Assembly (NCBI RefSeq): GCF_000797465.1
Contig: NZ_JSWG01000001.1
Location: 1-64,000 of the forward strand
DNA length: 64,000 bases
From: Psychroserpens jangbogonensis
GTDB lineage: Bacteria; Bacteroidota; Bacteroidia; Flavobacteriales; Flavobacteriaceae
Direction: 5' to 3'
Shown: piece by piece, positions 52,690-62,665 of the stretch
Position numbering within the stretch: the stretch's first letter is position 1
Layout of the letters: every line of letters begins with the position of its first letter
Notes under the pieces: model-generated
Database searches by the model: none
Seen by the model: only the letters and a program-made list of their open reading frames with translations
Told to the model about the DNA's origin: nothing
Position numbers and translations under genes: made by a program

Positions 52690-53472
52690 TTGGCAAAAAC
52701 GTTAAAACTATCTAAAAAAGAACTCAAAGAATTTCTTGACACAAAAGTCGAACAATACAATCATCCAAGATTTATTGACAGTGATCCAATACAAATACCT
52801 CATCAGTTTTCTAAAAAAGAAGATATTGAAATTGCAGGATTCTTAACTGCCACTATTGCTTGGGGAAACCGTAAAAGTATCATTAATAATGCTCATAAAA
52901 TGATGCAACTTTTAGAGCAATCACCTTACGACTTTATAATTAATCATCAAGATTCAGATTTAGAAAGACTAACCGACTTTGTGCATCGCACGTTTAATGG
53001 CAATGATTTTATTCAGTTTATCAAAAGTTTGAAGCATATCTATGAAAACCACAACGGATTAGAAGCTGTGTTTTCTGCAAACCTTAAAGAGCAATCACTT
53101 CAGCATTCAATTCATCAATTCAAAACTCATTTTTTTGAAATTAATCATTTGCCAAGAACACAAAAACACGTGAGTGATCCTTTAAAAAATTCAGCAGCAA
53201 AACGTATTAACATGTACTTAAGATGGATGGTACGACAAGATCAAAATGGTGTGGATTTCGGTATTTGGAAACACATCAGTCCGTCACTTCTATCCTGTCC
53301 GTTAGATGTCCATTCTGGCAATGTAGCTCGCAAATTAGGTTTACTTAAACGCAAACAAAATGATGGCAAAGGTTTAAATGAATTGGATAATGCATTACGA
53401 AAACTAGATCCAATCGATCCTGTTAAATATGATTTTGCACTATTTGGTTTAGGTGTTTTTGAAGGCTTTTAA
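52690..53472 (+). CDS. TIGR02757 family protein
   Basis: 260 residues with TTG start. Helical and soluble, with conserved-looking blocks FLTATIAWGNRKSIINNAHK, MYLRWMVRQDQNGVDFGIWK and LDVHSGNVARKLGL and an end DPVKYDFALFGLGV. These recall the family named TIGR02757 (DNA-glycosylase-like fold), whose role is not settled. It follows ridA closely, so they probably share a transcript. Confidence 0.8.
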   Translation: MAKTLKLSKKELKEFLDTKVEQYNHPRFIDSDPIQIPHQFSKKEDIEIAGFLTATIAWGNRKSIINNAHKMMQLLEQSPYDFIINHQDSDLERLTDFVHRTFNGNDFIQFIKSLKHIYENHNGLEAVFSANLKEQSLQHSIHQFKTHFFEINHLPRTQKHVSDPLKNSAAKRINMYLRWMVRQDQNGVDFGIWKHISPSLLSCPLDVHSGNVARKLGLLKRKQNDGKGLNELDNALRKLDPIDPVKYDFALFGLGVFEGF

Positions 53473-53479
53473 ATAAACA

Positions 53480-55414
53480 CTATTCTGTTTTAGTATTCTC
53501 ACCTGACATTACACTATTCGTAGTGCTATTCAACCAGACTTTACGCAACTTGATTTGGTTAGCAGTAGCATTCACATTTTCTACGATTTCTGTTTTAGTT
53601 GTATACGCTTGAGATAACTTTGTTTTAATAATAACTTCTTCTCCGTTTCTATCTATGACAACATTAATATCATCTCCAACTTGTGCACGATACATTTGCA
53701 TTAATAGAGTTCTGGCGTTAGCTATATTAGCTTCTGTTCCATTTACGGACTTAACAACATCATTTTCAATTACACCGTTTTCAACCCAAAAACTATTGTC
53801 TTCAACATTAGACGAGAAAAACAAAATCCCTTTTTCTTGATCTGCAGCAAAAACTGATCCACTACCAGATTGAATAAACCCAGTTCCGATTTTTGAATCT
53901 TCAAAAGTTAAACCTACTCTTTCTAAAAACAAACTATAATCTATTGGAGTATTACCTACAACATGTGTGTTTAAAAACTCACCAATGGAAGGATACGTCA
54001 TACTTACAATTTCATCAATTAACGATTCATCTTCAAACGGTTTTTCGATTCCATATTTATTTGACAATTCTTTCATTAAGCTCAACATACTTCGAGTTCC
54101 GTTGCTTTCTTCTCGCAACAAAATATCTATACACATACCTAATAACGCACCTTTTTGATACACGTTAGAATAATTTGCTTTGAATGGTTCCTCTAAAACA
54201 TTTTCACTCATTTCAGTAAAACTCATTTCATCATCATAGTATATTGTAGATCTTAAAATCTCAGAATTAACAACTTTATAATAGTCTTGAGGTGTAATTA
54301 AACCTTCATGCACTTGAAAATGTTGTGCAAAATATTCAGTAACACCTTCATACATCCATAAGTGTTTTGAAAAGGTTGGCTGATTATAATCGAAATAATG
54401 CACATCTTCAGAATGCACAGTAAGAGGCGTTACGATATGAAAAAACTCATGAGCAACAACATCAATAACAGATTGAGCCAAGGATTCTTCTGATCGTGTC
54501 TCTTGCAAGACAGCAACTGTTGAAGTATGGTGTTCTAGAGCACCTAAACCTTTTGGCTGACCTTCACTTCTATCAGTTAAATACAAGTAAATATCATAAC
54601 GTGATGTTGAATCCATATCACCTAAATAGGCTTTTTGAGCTTCCATCATTTTGAAAACAGTCTCCTTCAAAGATGATGCTTTATGCTTTTTGTTCGGTGA
54701 ATACACACTCAAGACAATCTTAATATCACCAACCATAAACTCCTCGACGTCTAATTTACCATACATCATTGGGTTGTCTGTAATATCGAAATAACGAGGT
54801 GCAAAATAACTTGTCGTAATCTTAGTACCATCTGGACTAGATTTAACGTTTGTATTTTGCAATGCAGTAGATCGTTCAAAGGTTGCAGGAGCTGTTACAT
54901 CCAATGTATATTGTGCATTTTTAAGCGAATCAAAATAACCAATAAATCCGTGTAAATTTAACACGTAGTTTTCAGGAGAAATATTAGTACCTCCAGGTGA
55001 AAAAGGAATCTCTTCCCCAATACCACCTTGAATTTCTAAGTCAAAAGTATCATTAACATAGTATCCTAATTTATCTAAAAGTGTCGCATTAACAATTTGC
55101 CAAGTGTTGTCATCTAATCTATTTATTGGCATTTCATTACCATTGTAATCAAAAGCTTTTAAATCGTCAATATATTTTCCAAAATCATTAACAGCATAAC
55201 TTCCTTGAATAATTCTTGGCATTCTATAGGTCACAGTGTCTAAAGTAAAACGACCAGGATTTATAGTTACAGGAGCTTTATCATCTACAACTTGAGTTAA
55301 ATTTATTGATGTAGCTATTGGGTTTGCAGATGCTAAATCATTAGTATCATTTTTTGCAGAGCCACAAGCAAAAAGTAAAATACTCAATGCGGTTATTGAT
55401 AAGATATGTTTCAT
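53480..55414 (-). CDS. M61-family glycyl aminopeptidase-like lipoprotein
   Basis: 644 residues. Lipoprotein signal (LSITALSILLFACG). Zinc site HEFFH (H322, E323, H326) with a third ligand near E356 in LWMYEGVTEYF, in the M61 order, and a C-terminal PDZ-like domain (about 500-590: FFSSNVEDNSFWVENGVIEN, DDINVVIDRNGEEV). It cuts N-terminal Gly or Ala residues from peptides in the periplasm. It converges with the TIGR02757-like gene. Confidence 0.9.
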   Translation of the reverse strand: MKHILSITALSILLFACGSAKNDTNDLASANPIATSINLTQVVDDKAPVTINPGRFTLDTVTYRMPRIIQGSYAVNDFGKYIDDLKAFDYNGNEMPINRLDDNTWQIVNATLLDKLGYYVNDTFDLEIQGGIGEEIPFSPGGTNISPENYVLNLHGFIGYFDSLKNAQYTLDVTAPATFERSTALQNTNVKSSPDGTKITTSYFAPRYFDITDNPMMYGKLDVEEFMVGDIKIVLSVYSPNKKHKASSLKETVFKMMEAQKAYLGDMDSTSRYDIYLYLTDRSEGQPKGLGALEHHTSTVAVLQETRSEESLAQSVIDVVAHEFFHIVTPLTVHSEDVHYFDYNQPTFSKHLWMYEGVTEYFAQHFQVHEGLITPQDYYKVVNSEILRSTIYYDDEMSFTEMSENVLEEPFKANYSNVYQKGALLGMCIDILLREESNGTRSMLSLMKELSNKYGIEKPFEDESLIDEIVSMTYPSIGEFLNTHVVGNTPIDYSLFLERVGLTFEDSKIGTGFIQSGSGSVFAADQEKGILFFSSNVEDNSFWVENGVIENDVVKSVNGTEANIANARTLLMQMYRAQVGDDINVVIDRNGEEVIIKTKLSQAYTTKTEIVENVNATANQIKLRKVWLNSTTNSVMSGENTKTE

Positions 55415-55508
55415 AACAAAATTTTCTTTTTATAGACGCACAAAATTACAATAGGTTACACTTAATTTAGCAAAGGTTTTGTTAAAATAGATGTTGTATT
55501 TTAGCCTT

Positions 55509-56516
55509 ATGTCTAAACCATTGATTAGTATTCTAACGCCTTTTAAAAACACAACTGAGTTTTTACCTGAATGTTTAGAATCTATCATACAGCAAACGTA
55601 TAAGAATTGGGAATTGCTAATCATCGATGATCAGTCTTCAGATGACAGCTTTAGTATTGTAAATGAATTTGTTCAATTAGATCCACGCATTAAGTTGTTT
55701 AAAAATACAGGTTCCGGAATTATAGATGCCTTGCGTCTAGCTTTTGAAAAAAGTTCAGGAACTTACATCACTAGAATGGATAGTGATGACATAATGCATC
55801 CTGAAAAGCTGGAAATTATGCTGAAAGATTTACAGCAATACGGCAGGAAACACATCGCTTTAGGTCTAGTAAAATACTTTAGCTTAGCTGGTATTGGTGA
55901 TGGTTATGCTAAATACGAAACATGGTTAAACCGACTTACTTCTAAAGGAACAAACTACTCAGAAATTTATAAAGAATGTGTCATCCCTTCACCATGTTGG
56001 ATGTTACATCGAGAAGACTTGCTTGAATGTGAAGCATTTAATCTAAGTCGTTACCCAGAAGATTACGATTTGACGTTTAGATTTTTCAAAAATAATATCA
56101 AATGCATTCCAAGTAATCGCGTTTTACATTACTGGAGAGATTATAGCACTAGAGCATCAAGAACAGACAGCAACTATGCCGAGAATCATTTTCTAGAGAT
56201 CAAATTACATTACTTTTTAGAACTCAATTATAATCCTTCAAGACCACTGACACTTTGGGGAGCTGGACAAAAAGGAAAAACTATCGCAAAAATGTTGCAA
56301 ATAAAAGGTATTGACTTTATTTGGGTTTGTGATAATCCAAAAAAAATCGGCAAACATATTTATGATATAGAGTTGTTCAATTTTAAACATTTAAAAACAC
56401 TTCTAAACCCTCAAAGTATCGTAACCGTTGCTAATTCAAAGGAACAGGAAATCATCAAATTGTATTTTGAATCTATAAAAATGAAAGTAATGAACGATTA
56501 TTTTTTCTTTTGTTAA
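55509..56516 (+). CDS. Family 2 glycosyltransferase
   Basis: 335 residues from the ATG at 55509. GT-A fold with ISILTPFKNTTEFLPECLES, IIDDQSSDDS, the DxD-type motif ITRMDSDDIMHPEKLE and YPEDYDLTFR with WRDYSTRAS. The C-terminal 90 residues contain a Rossmann-like stretch (LTLWGAGQKGKTIAKMLQIK, WVCDNPKKIGKHI), an unusual extra that resembles a nucleotide-sugar-binding or reductase-like module. The acceptor is unknown. A TATTTTAG box precedes the start. Confidence 0.88.
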   Translation: MSKPLISILTPFKNTTEFLPECLESIIQQTYKNWELLIIDDQSSDDSFSIVNEFVQLDPRIKLFKNTGSGIIDALRLAFEKSSGTYITRMDSDDIMHPEKLEIMLKDLQQYGRKHIALGLVKYFSLAGIGDGYAKYETWLNRLTSKGTNYSEIYKECVIPSPCWMLHREDLLECEAFNLSRYPEDYDLTFRFFKNNIKCIPSNRVLHYWRDYSTRASRTDSNYAENHFLEIKLHYFLELNYNPSRPLTLWGAGQKGKTIAKMLQIKGIDFIWVCDNPKKIGKHIYDIELFNFKHLKTLLNPQSIVTVANSKEQEIIKLYFESIKMKVMNDYFFFC

Positions 56517-56570
56517 TTAAAAGTAATAATAGAATAATATATAATTATAGAATTATTATTTAATTTGCTA

Positions 56571-56578
56571 TATATTTG
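56571..56578 (+). promoter_or_regulatory. -7 box of the repeat surface protein gene
   Basis: TATATTTG at 56571-56578 overlaps the first possible TTG start (56576), so the TTG at 56585 is the better start. No upstream TTTG at 19 bases is evident. Confidence 0.4.
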
Positions 56579-56584
56579 AAAACC

Positions 56585-59500
56585 TTGAAACTAAATTTCC
56601 CTTTCCTTATTATTTTATGTTTTTTTTTGTTCAGTAATCAAACTGATGCATTAAATCTATCAAATAATACGTCGTCAATTAGCATTAAAAAGAATTGCCC
56701 TGCTCCTATTATTTCGACTTTCTCCCCTTTAACAGGACCAGAAAACACCCTTATAACTATTTCAGGAGTTAATTTCTTGGATGTTGTTTCCGTACAATTT
56801 GAAGGAATGGATGTTGGATTCTCAATAATTAATGATACTGAAATCAATGCATTTGCTCCTGCAACATTGTCAATGTCTTCTCAAATTGTTCTGATAAGTT
56901 CTGGTGGATGTATTGGAACATCTCCTAATTCATTCACTCTAATTGAAGTTGATTGCAATTCTGGTAATGATGAAATCTATATCTCTGAAGTATATGATTC
57001 TGATGGAGGTAGCTATGGTGTTTTTGAACTTTACAACCCAACAAACAGTACCATCAATTTAAGTACTGTTTATGAAATTGAAAGATATGGTAATATAGGT
57101 GATGCTGCACCAAGTAATACAATTCCGTTAGCTGGTTCTATAAATCCATTTGACACTTTTATTATAGAAATGGGAAGTACTGGAAATACGTGTAGTGGTT
57201 TATTACCTAACATTACTCTTGCTGCTGGTATTAATGCAAATGATGAAATAAGATTGCTTAAAAACACACTTGTTATTGATGTCATTTATACTGATGACGA
57301 GATAGGTTATACTTTTATAAGAAATGCTGATGCTGTTGCTCCATCCAGTACATTTAATATTAATGATTGGACACTTTCTGAAACCGAAGATTGTTCAAAT
57401 CTCAGAATGCACACAGAAGATCCAATCACTATACCTAATATAACACAACCTGTATCTCAAGATGTTTGTGAAAATGGCAGCACATCCTTTTCTGTGTCAG
57501 TTGATACTGGAACCTATACTTACCAATGGAAAGTTCTTAATGCGACAGGAAACTGGGTTAACGTTGTTAATAACGCAAACTATTCAGGAGCAACAACAAA
57601 TGTATTAATGGTGAACAATATCCCATTAAGCTTTGATGGGAATCAATATTATTGTGAAATCACTTCTGCTAATTGCGACTTGTTAAGCGTTGCTGTTCAG
57701 CTACAAATTATCTCTCCAGAAATAGATACGATTTCAGATCAAAACGTTTGTACTGAATACACTTTACCAGTACTTACCAATGGAAACTATTTCTCCTTGA
57801 CTGGCGGAAACGGAACAACTTTTAGTGCTGGAGATATCATCACAACAACACAGACAATATTTATCTACAATGAAGTTGGTACTGCTCCTGACATCTGTTT
57901 TAACGAAAGTAGTTTTACCGTTACAGTTGCTGGAACACCTTTAGTTGATACAATCTCAGATCAAAATGTTTGTACTGATTATACCTTGCCTGCACTAATC
58001 AACGGAAACTATTTTTCTTTGTCTGGTGGAAACGGAACAGCTTTTAATGTTGGAGATATCATCACAACCACACAGACTATATTTATCTACAATGAAGTTG
58101 GTACTGCTCCAGATACTTGTTCTAACGAAAGTAGTTTTACAATTACAGTTTCTGGAACACCATTGGTAGACACAATTTCAGATCAAAATGTTTGTTCTGA
58201 CTTCACATTACCTGTATTAACTAACGGAAACTATTTCTCTTTGACCGGAGGTAACGGAACGACTTTTAGTGCTGGAGATATTATCACAACTACACAGACT
58301 ATATTCATATATAATGAAATCGGAACCGCTCCTGATACTTGTTCTAACGAAAGCAGTTTTACAATTACTGTGACTGGGACACCCTTAGTCGATACAATTT
58401 CAGATCAGAATGTGTGCACAGAATACACCTTACTTGCATTAACTAATGGAAACTATTTCTCTTTGTCAGGTGGTAATGGAACGTCTTTTAGTGCTGGAGA
58501 TATCATTACAACAACACAGACTATTTTTATTTATAATGAAATCGGTACTGCTCCTAACATCTGCTCTAACGAAAGTAGTTTTACAATTACAGTTTCTACA
58601 ACGCCTTTAGTGGACACAATTTTAGATCAGACTGTTTGTTCTGACTTTACATTACCTGTATTAACCAACGGAAACTATTTCTCTTTGTCTGGTGGAACAG
58701 GAACAATTTTTAGTGCTGGAGATATCATCACAACTACGCAGACCATATTCATATACAATATAATAGGAACACCTCCAGATACTTGTTCTAACGAAAGTAG
58801 TTTTACAATTACTGTGTCTTCAACACCTTTAGTAGATGTGATATCAGATCAGAATGTTTGTTCTGATTTCGCATTACCTGCATTAACCAACGGAAACTAT
58901 TTCTCTGCGTCTGGTGGAACTGGAACAACTTTTAGTGCTGGAGATATCATCACAGCAACGCAGACTATTTTTATATATAATGAAACTGGAATTGCACCAA
59001 ATACCTGTTCTAATGAAAGTAGTTTTATAATAACAGTTTCTGGAACACCTTTAGTAGATACAATTCTTGATCAGAACGTTTGTTCTGACTTTACCTTACC
59101 TGTTTTAACTAATGGATCCTATTTCTCTTTGTCTGGTGGAACAGGAACTACTTTTAGTGCTGGAGATATTATCTCAACAACACAGACGATTTTTATCTAT
59201 AATGAATTCGGAACGCCTCCAGATACCTGTTCTAACGAAACTAGTTTTACAGTTACAATTTCCGGAACACCTTTAGTTGATACAATTCTTGATCAGAATG
59301 TTTGTTCTGACTTTACATTACCTGTATTAACTAACGGAAACTATTTTTCGGCTTCTGGTGGAACTGGTTCGGCTTTCAGTGCTGGAGATATTATCTCAAC
59401 TACGCAGACTATTTTTATCTATAATGAAATTGGAACCGCTCCTGATACTTGTTCTAATGAAAGTAGTTTTATAGTAACAGTTTCTGGAACGCCATTAGTT

Positions 59501-60187
59501 GATACCATTCCTGATCAAAATCTTTGTACAGACTTCATCTTACCTGTATTAACCAATGGAAACTATTTCTCTGCTACAGGTGGAACTGGAACGACTTTTA
59601 GTCCTGGAGATATTATCTCAACAACACAGACTATATTTATCTATAATGAATTCGGAACACCTCCAGATACATGTTCTAACGAAACTAGTTTTACAGTTAC
59701 TGTTAATTCTTCTACTGATTTCAGTCTTACCGAAGCAAATATTGAAGTTCTAAATGGGACTTTAATTGTTAATATGAGTGATCAAACACTTAATTATGAA
59801 TATGCCGTAACCGATTTTAATTTCCAGACGGATAATACATTTTCAAATATACCTGCAGGCTCTTATCTTTTATTCGTTAGGGAAATTGATGGCTGTTTTA
59901 CCAAATCTATAATTTTTGAGATCACTTTGGATTTATTTATTCCTAAGTTTCTTACACCAAATGGTGATGGTTTTAAGGACACTTGGAAAATCATCGACAG
60001 AAATAATATCATCAAAGACGTTTACATTTTTGACAGATATGGGAAACTCCTTAAACATATTATTGGAACTGCAGTTTCTTGGGATGGAACATTTAATGGA
60101 AAAGCGCTTGGAACTAATGATTTTTGGTACATCATAAATTTAAGAACTACCAAACAATTAAAAGGTCATTTCACATTAAAACGATAG
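56585..60187 (+). CDS. Giant T9SS type B surface protein with nine repeats
   Basis: 1200 residues from TTG 56585; signal peptide LNFPFLIILCFFLFSNQTDA. In order: an IPT/TIG-like domain (about 40-120), a lamin-tail-like domain (about 125-275, DEIYISEVYDSDGGSYGVFE), and an Ig-like domain (about 285-375). Nine 74-residue repeats follow (378-1043), each with a Cys pair region (DQNVCxxFTLPVLTNGNYFS, PDTCSNESSF) and a GDIITTTQTIFIYNE core. Last comes a C-terminal type B sorting domain with LTPNGDGFKDTWKII (about 1117 on). The type B domain shows secretion by T9SS and attachment to the surface; gliding or adhesion is the usual guess, but function is open. Confidence 0.9.
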   Translation: MKLNFPFLIILCFFLFSNQTDALNLSNNTSSISIKKNCPAPIISTFSPLTGPENTLITISGVNFLDVVSVQFEGMDVGFSIINDTEINAFAPATLSMSSQIVLISSGGCIGTSPNSFTLIEVDCNSGNDEIYISEVYDSDGGSYGVFELYNPTNSTINLSTVYEIERYGNIGDAAPSNTIPLAGSINPFDTFIIEMGSTGNTCSGLLPNITLAAGINANDEIRLLKNTLVIDVIYTDDEIGYTFIRNADAVAPSSTFNINDWTLSETEDCSNLRMHTEDPITIPNITQPVSQDVCENGSTSFSVSVDTGTYTYQWKVLNATGNWVNVVNNANYSGATTNVLMVNNIPLSFDGNQYYCEITSANCDLLSVAVQLQIISPEIDTISDQNVCTEYTLPVLTNGNYFSLTGGNGTTFSAGDIITTTQTIFIYNEVGTAPDICFNESSFTVTVAGTPLVDTISDQNVCTDYTLPALINGNYFSLSGGNGTAFNVGDIITTTQTIFIYNEVGTAPDTCSNESSFTITVSGTPLVDTISDQNVCSDFTLPVLTNGNYFSLTGGNGTTFSAGDIITTTQTIFIYNEIGTAPDTCSNESSFTITVTGTPLVDTISDQNVCTEYTLLALTNGNYFSLSGGNGTSFSAGDIITTTQTIFIYNEIGTAPNICSNESSFTITVSTTPLVDTILDQTVCSDFTLPVLTNGNYFSLSGGTGTIFSAGDIITTTQTIFIYNIIGTPPDTCSNESSFTITVSSTPLVDVISDQNVCSDFALPALTNGNYFSASGGTGTTFSAGDIITATQTIFIYNETGIAPNTCSNESSFIITVSGTPLVDTILDQNVCSDFTLPVLTNGSYFSLSGGTGTTFSAGDIISTTQTIFIYNEFGTPPDTCSNETSFTVTISGTPLVDTILDQNVCSDFTLPVLTNGNYFSASGGTGSAFSAGDIISTTQTIFIYNEIGTAPDTCSNESSFIVTVSGTPLVDTIPDQNLCTDFILPVLTNGNYFSATGGTGTTFSPGDIISTTQTIFIYNEFGTPPDTCSNETSFTVTVNSSTDFSLTEANIEVLNGTLIVNMSDQTLNYEYAVTDFNFQTDNTFSNIPAGSYLLFVREIDGCFTKSIIFEITLDLFIPKFLTPNGDGFKDTWKIIDRNNIIKDVYIFDRYGKLLKHIIGTAVSWDGTFNGKALGTNDFWYIINLRTTKQLKGHFTLKR
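57716..59713 (+). repeat. Nine 222-bp in-frame tandem repeats
   Basis: Repeat starts at 57716 and then every 222 bases (phases checked at 57725, 57947 and 58169), giving nine copies. The copies are highly similar at DNA level, so unit number could change by recombination or be misjudged in assembly. Each encodes one 74-residue surface domain. Confidence 0.93.
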
Positions 60188-60211
60188 TTCCTTTTACATC
60201 TAAGTTTTATG

Positions 60212-60219
60212 TAACTTTG
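60212..60219 (+). promoter_or_regulatory. -7 box of uvrB
   Basis: TAACTTTG ends five bases before the uvrB ATG, as in the near-leaderless promoters elsewhere in the window. No TTTG partner was found. Confidence 0.45.
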
Positions 60220-60223
60220 TAAG

Positions 60224-62230
60224 ATGCGTTTTAAAGTACAATCCGAATTCAAACCTACAGGTGATCAACCTCAAGCTATTCAACAATTAGTTGATGGAAT
60301 TAACTCTAACGAAAAGTATCAAACTTTACTTGGAGTAACTGGTTCTGGGAAAACGTTTACAGTTGCCAATGTCATAGAAGAAGTGCAAAAACCAACACTT
60401 GTTTTAGCACATAACAAAACTTTAGCAGCTCAATTATACTCTGAGTTTAAACAGTTTTTTCCTGAAAATGCAGTGGAGTATTTTGTGTCTTATTATGATT
60501 ACTACCAACCTGAAGCTTACATTCCTGTTTCTGGTGTTTATATAGAAAAAGATTTGTCTATCAACGAAGAAATTGAGAAGATGCGGTTGAGTACAACCTC
60601 TTCCCTATTATCGGGTCGTCGAGATGTAATTGTAGTCGCTTCCGTGTCGTGTTTATATGGTATTGGTAATCCTGTTGAATTTCAGAAGAATGTAATTTCA
60701 TTGGAAGTCAATCAAGAGATTTCAAGAACCGATTTATTACATCGATTGGTTCAAAGTTTGTATTCTAGAACTGAAGCGGATTTTAATCATGGTAACTTCA
60801 GAATAAAAGGTGATACTGTTGATGTATTTCCTAGTTACGCAGATGACGCGTTTCGAATTCACTTTTTTGGTGATGAAATCGAAGATATCGAACAGTTCAA
60901 TATTCAAACCAATGAAGTTATTGAGCATTATGACCGACTTAATATTTATCCAGCTAATATGTTTGTAACCTCACCTGATGTTCTTCAAGGTGCCATTCGT
61001 GGGATACAAGATGATTTGGTAAAACAATTTGATTATTTTAAAGAAATAGGAAAACATTTAGAAGCTAAACGTTTGAAAGAACGAACCGAATTTGATTTAG
61101 AAATGATTCGTGAATTGGGCTACTGCTCTGGAATTGAAAACTATTCCAGATATTTAGATGGACGACTTCCAGGTACAAGACCGTTCTGTTTATTAGATTA
61201 TTTTCCAGAAGATTTTTTAATGGTTATTGATGAAAGTCATGTCACTATTTCTCAAGTTCATGCCATGTATGGTGGTGACCGAAGTCGGAAAGAAAACTTA
61301 GTAGAATACGGATTTAGATTACCAGCTGCTATGGATAATAGACCCTTGAAGTTTGAAGAATTTGAAGTCTTACAAAATCAAGTGATTTATGTGAGCGCTA
61401 CTCCAGCCGACTACGAATTGCAAAAAACAGATGGTGTTTATGTAGAACAAGTTATTAGGCCTACAGGTCTTTTAGACCCAATAATTGAAGTACGACCAAG
61501 TTTAAATCAGATAGATGATTTAATTGAAGAAATACATCAACGCATTGAAAAAGACGAACGGATTCTAGTGACAACGTTGACGAAACGTATGGCTGAAGAA
61601 CTGACAAAATATCTAGATCGTATTCAAATTCGATGTCGATACATTCATAGTGATGTCGATACCTTAGAACGTGTTGAAATCATGCAAGATTTGCGTAAAG
61701 GTGTATTTGATGTTTTAGTTGGTGTTAACTTGTTACGTGAAGGTCTTGATTTACCTGAAGTATCTTTAGTAGCAATATTGGATGCAGATAAAGAAGGATT
61801 TTTACGTTCGGCTCGATCACTAACTCAAACTGTTGGAAGAGCTGCGCGACACCTAAATGGAAAAGCAATCATGTATGCTGATAAAATCACCAAGAGTATG
61901 CAAAAGACCATTGATGAAACAGAATACAGACGAGAAAAACAAATAGCTTATAATACCAAACATAATATGGTCCCTACGGCTCTAAATAAGAGTCTAGATA
62001 ATGCCTTAACTAAAAATTCGGTAAGTACTTATAGTTACCTTTTAGAAGCTGCAAAAGCGGCTGAACCAGAAAGTGAATACTTGACTAAAGGCCAACTCGA
62101 AAAGAAAATACGTGAAAAACGTAAACTCATGGAACAAGCTGCTAAAGCTTTAGACTTTATTATTGCAGCACAACTTCGTGATGAAATTAAAGGATATCAA
62201 AAGAAATTAGAAAAAGTAAACATGTCATAG
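60224..62230 (+). CDS. uvrB: UvrABC excinuclease subunit B
   Basis: DNA damage verification and incision with UvrA and UvrC. It has 668 residues. Walker A GVTGSGKTFTVANVI, beta-hairpin region YYDYYQPEAYIPVSGVYIEK, DEAD-like FLMVIDESHVT, helicase motifs GRAARHLNGKAIMYAD and a C-terminal UVR coiled coil (EKKIREKRKLMEQAAKALDF) are all present. The SRPBCC gene starts immediately after its stop. Confidence 0.97.
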   Translation: MRFKVQSEFKPTGDQPQAIQQLVDGINSNEKYQTLLGVTGSGKTFTVANVIEEVQKPTLVLAHNKTLAAQLYSEFKQFFPENAVEYFVSYYDYYQPEAYIPVSGVYIEKDLSINEEIEKMRLSTTSSLLSGRRDVIVVASVSCLYGIGNPVEFQKNVISLEVNQEISRTDLLHRLVQSLYSRTEADFNHGNFRIKGDTVDVFPSYADDAFRIHFFGDEIEDIEQFNIQTNEVIEHYDRLNIYPANMFVTSPDVLQGAIRGIQDDLVKQFDYFKEIGKHLEAKRLKERTEFDLEMIRELGYCSGIENYSRYLDGRLPGTRPFCLLDYFPEDFLMVIDESHVTISQVHAMYGGDRSRKENLVEYGFRLPAAMDNRPLKFEEFEVLQNQVIYVSATPADYELQKTDGVYVEQVIRPTGLLDPIIEVRPSLNQIDDLIEEIHQRIEKDERILVTTLTKRMAEELTKYLDRIQIRCRYIHSDVDTLERVEIMQDLRKGVFDVLVGVNLLREGLDLPEVSLVAILDADKEGFLRSARSLTQTVGRAARHLNGKAIMYADKITKSMQKTIDETEYRREKQIAYNTKHNMVPTALNKSLDNALTKNSVSTYSYLLEAAKAAEPESEYLTKGQLEKKIREKRKLMEQAAKALDFIIAAQLRDEIKGYQKKLEKVNMS

Positions 62231-62665
62231 ATGAAAGTCAGTGAACCATTAATAGAAGTTAAACAAAGTTTCCAACAGCCAATTGAAAAGGTATGGAAAG
62301 CACTAACAGATGTTAATGAAATGAGACAATGGTTTTTTGAAAACATTTCTGCTTTTGAACCAACTGTTGGATTTAAGACTCAATTTACTGTAGAATCTGA
62401 AGACCGCAAGTTTCCTCATTTATGGGAAATAACTGAGGTTATTCCATTCAAAAAAATTGTCTACAATTGGAAATATGAAGGTTATAAAGGTAATTCTTTT
62501 GTTACTTTTCAACTATCTGAAGTAGATAACCAAACACAATTATGTTTAACAACAAAAGTCACTGAAGACTTTCCAGATACTATTCCTGAATTTAAAAGAG
62601 ATAGTTGCATTGCTGGTTGGAATTATTTTATAAAAACTAGTTTAGTAAACTTCTTCAATAATTAA
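62231..62665 (+). CDS. AHSA1/SRPBCC-family protein
   Basis: 144 residues of the AHSA1 type: start VKQSFQQPIEKVWKALTDVN, MRQWFFENISAFEPTVGFKT and a C-terminal CIAGWNYFIKTSLVN. Members bind hydrophobic ligands or activate chaperones; the partner is unknown. The ATG directly follows the uvrB stop, so the two are co-transcribed. It converges with the TerB-like gene with four bases of overlap. Confidence 0.88.
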   Translation: MKVSEPLIEVKQSFQQPIEKVWKALTDVNEMRQWFFENISAFEPTVGFKTQFTVESEDRKFPHLWEITEVIPFKKIVYNWKYEGYKGNSFVTFQLSEVDNQTQLCLTTKVTEDFPDTIPEFKRDSCIAGWNYFIKTSLVNFFNN

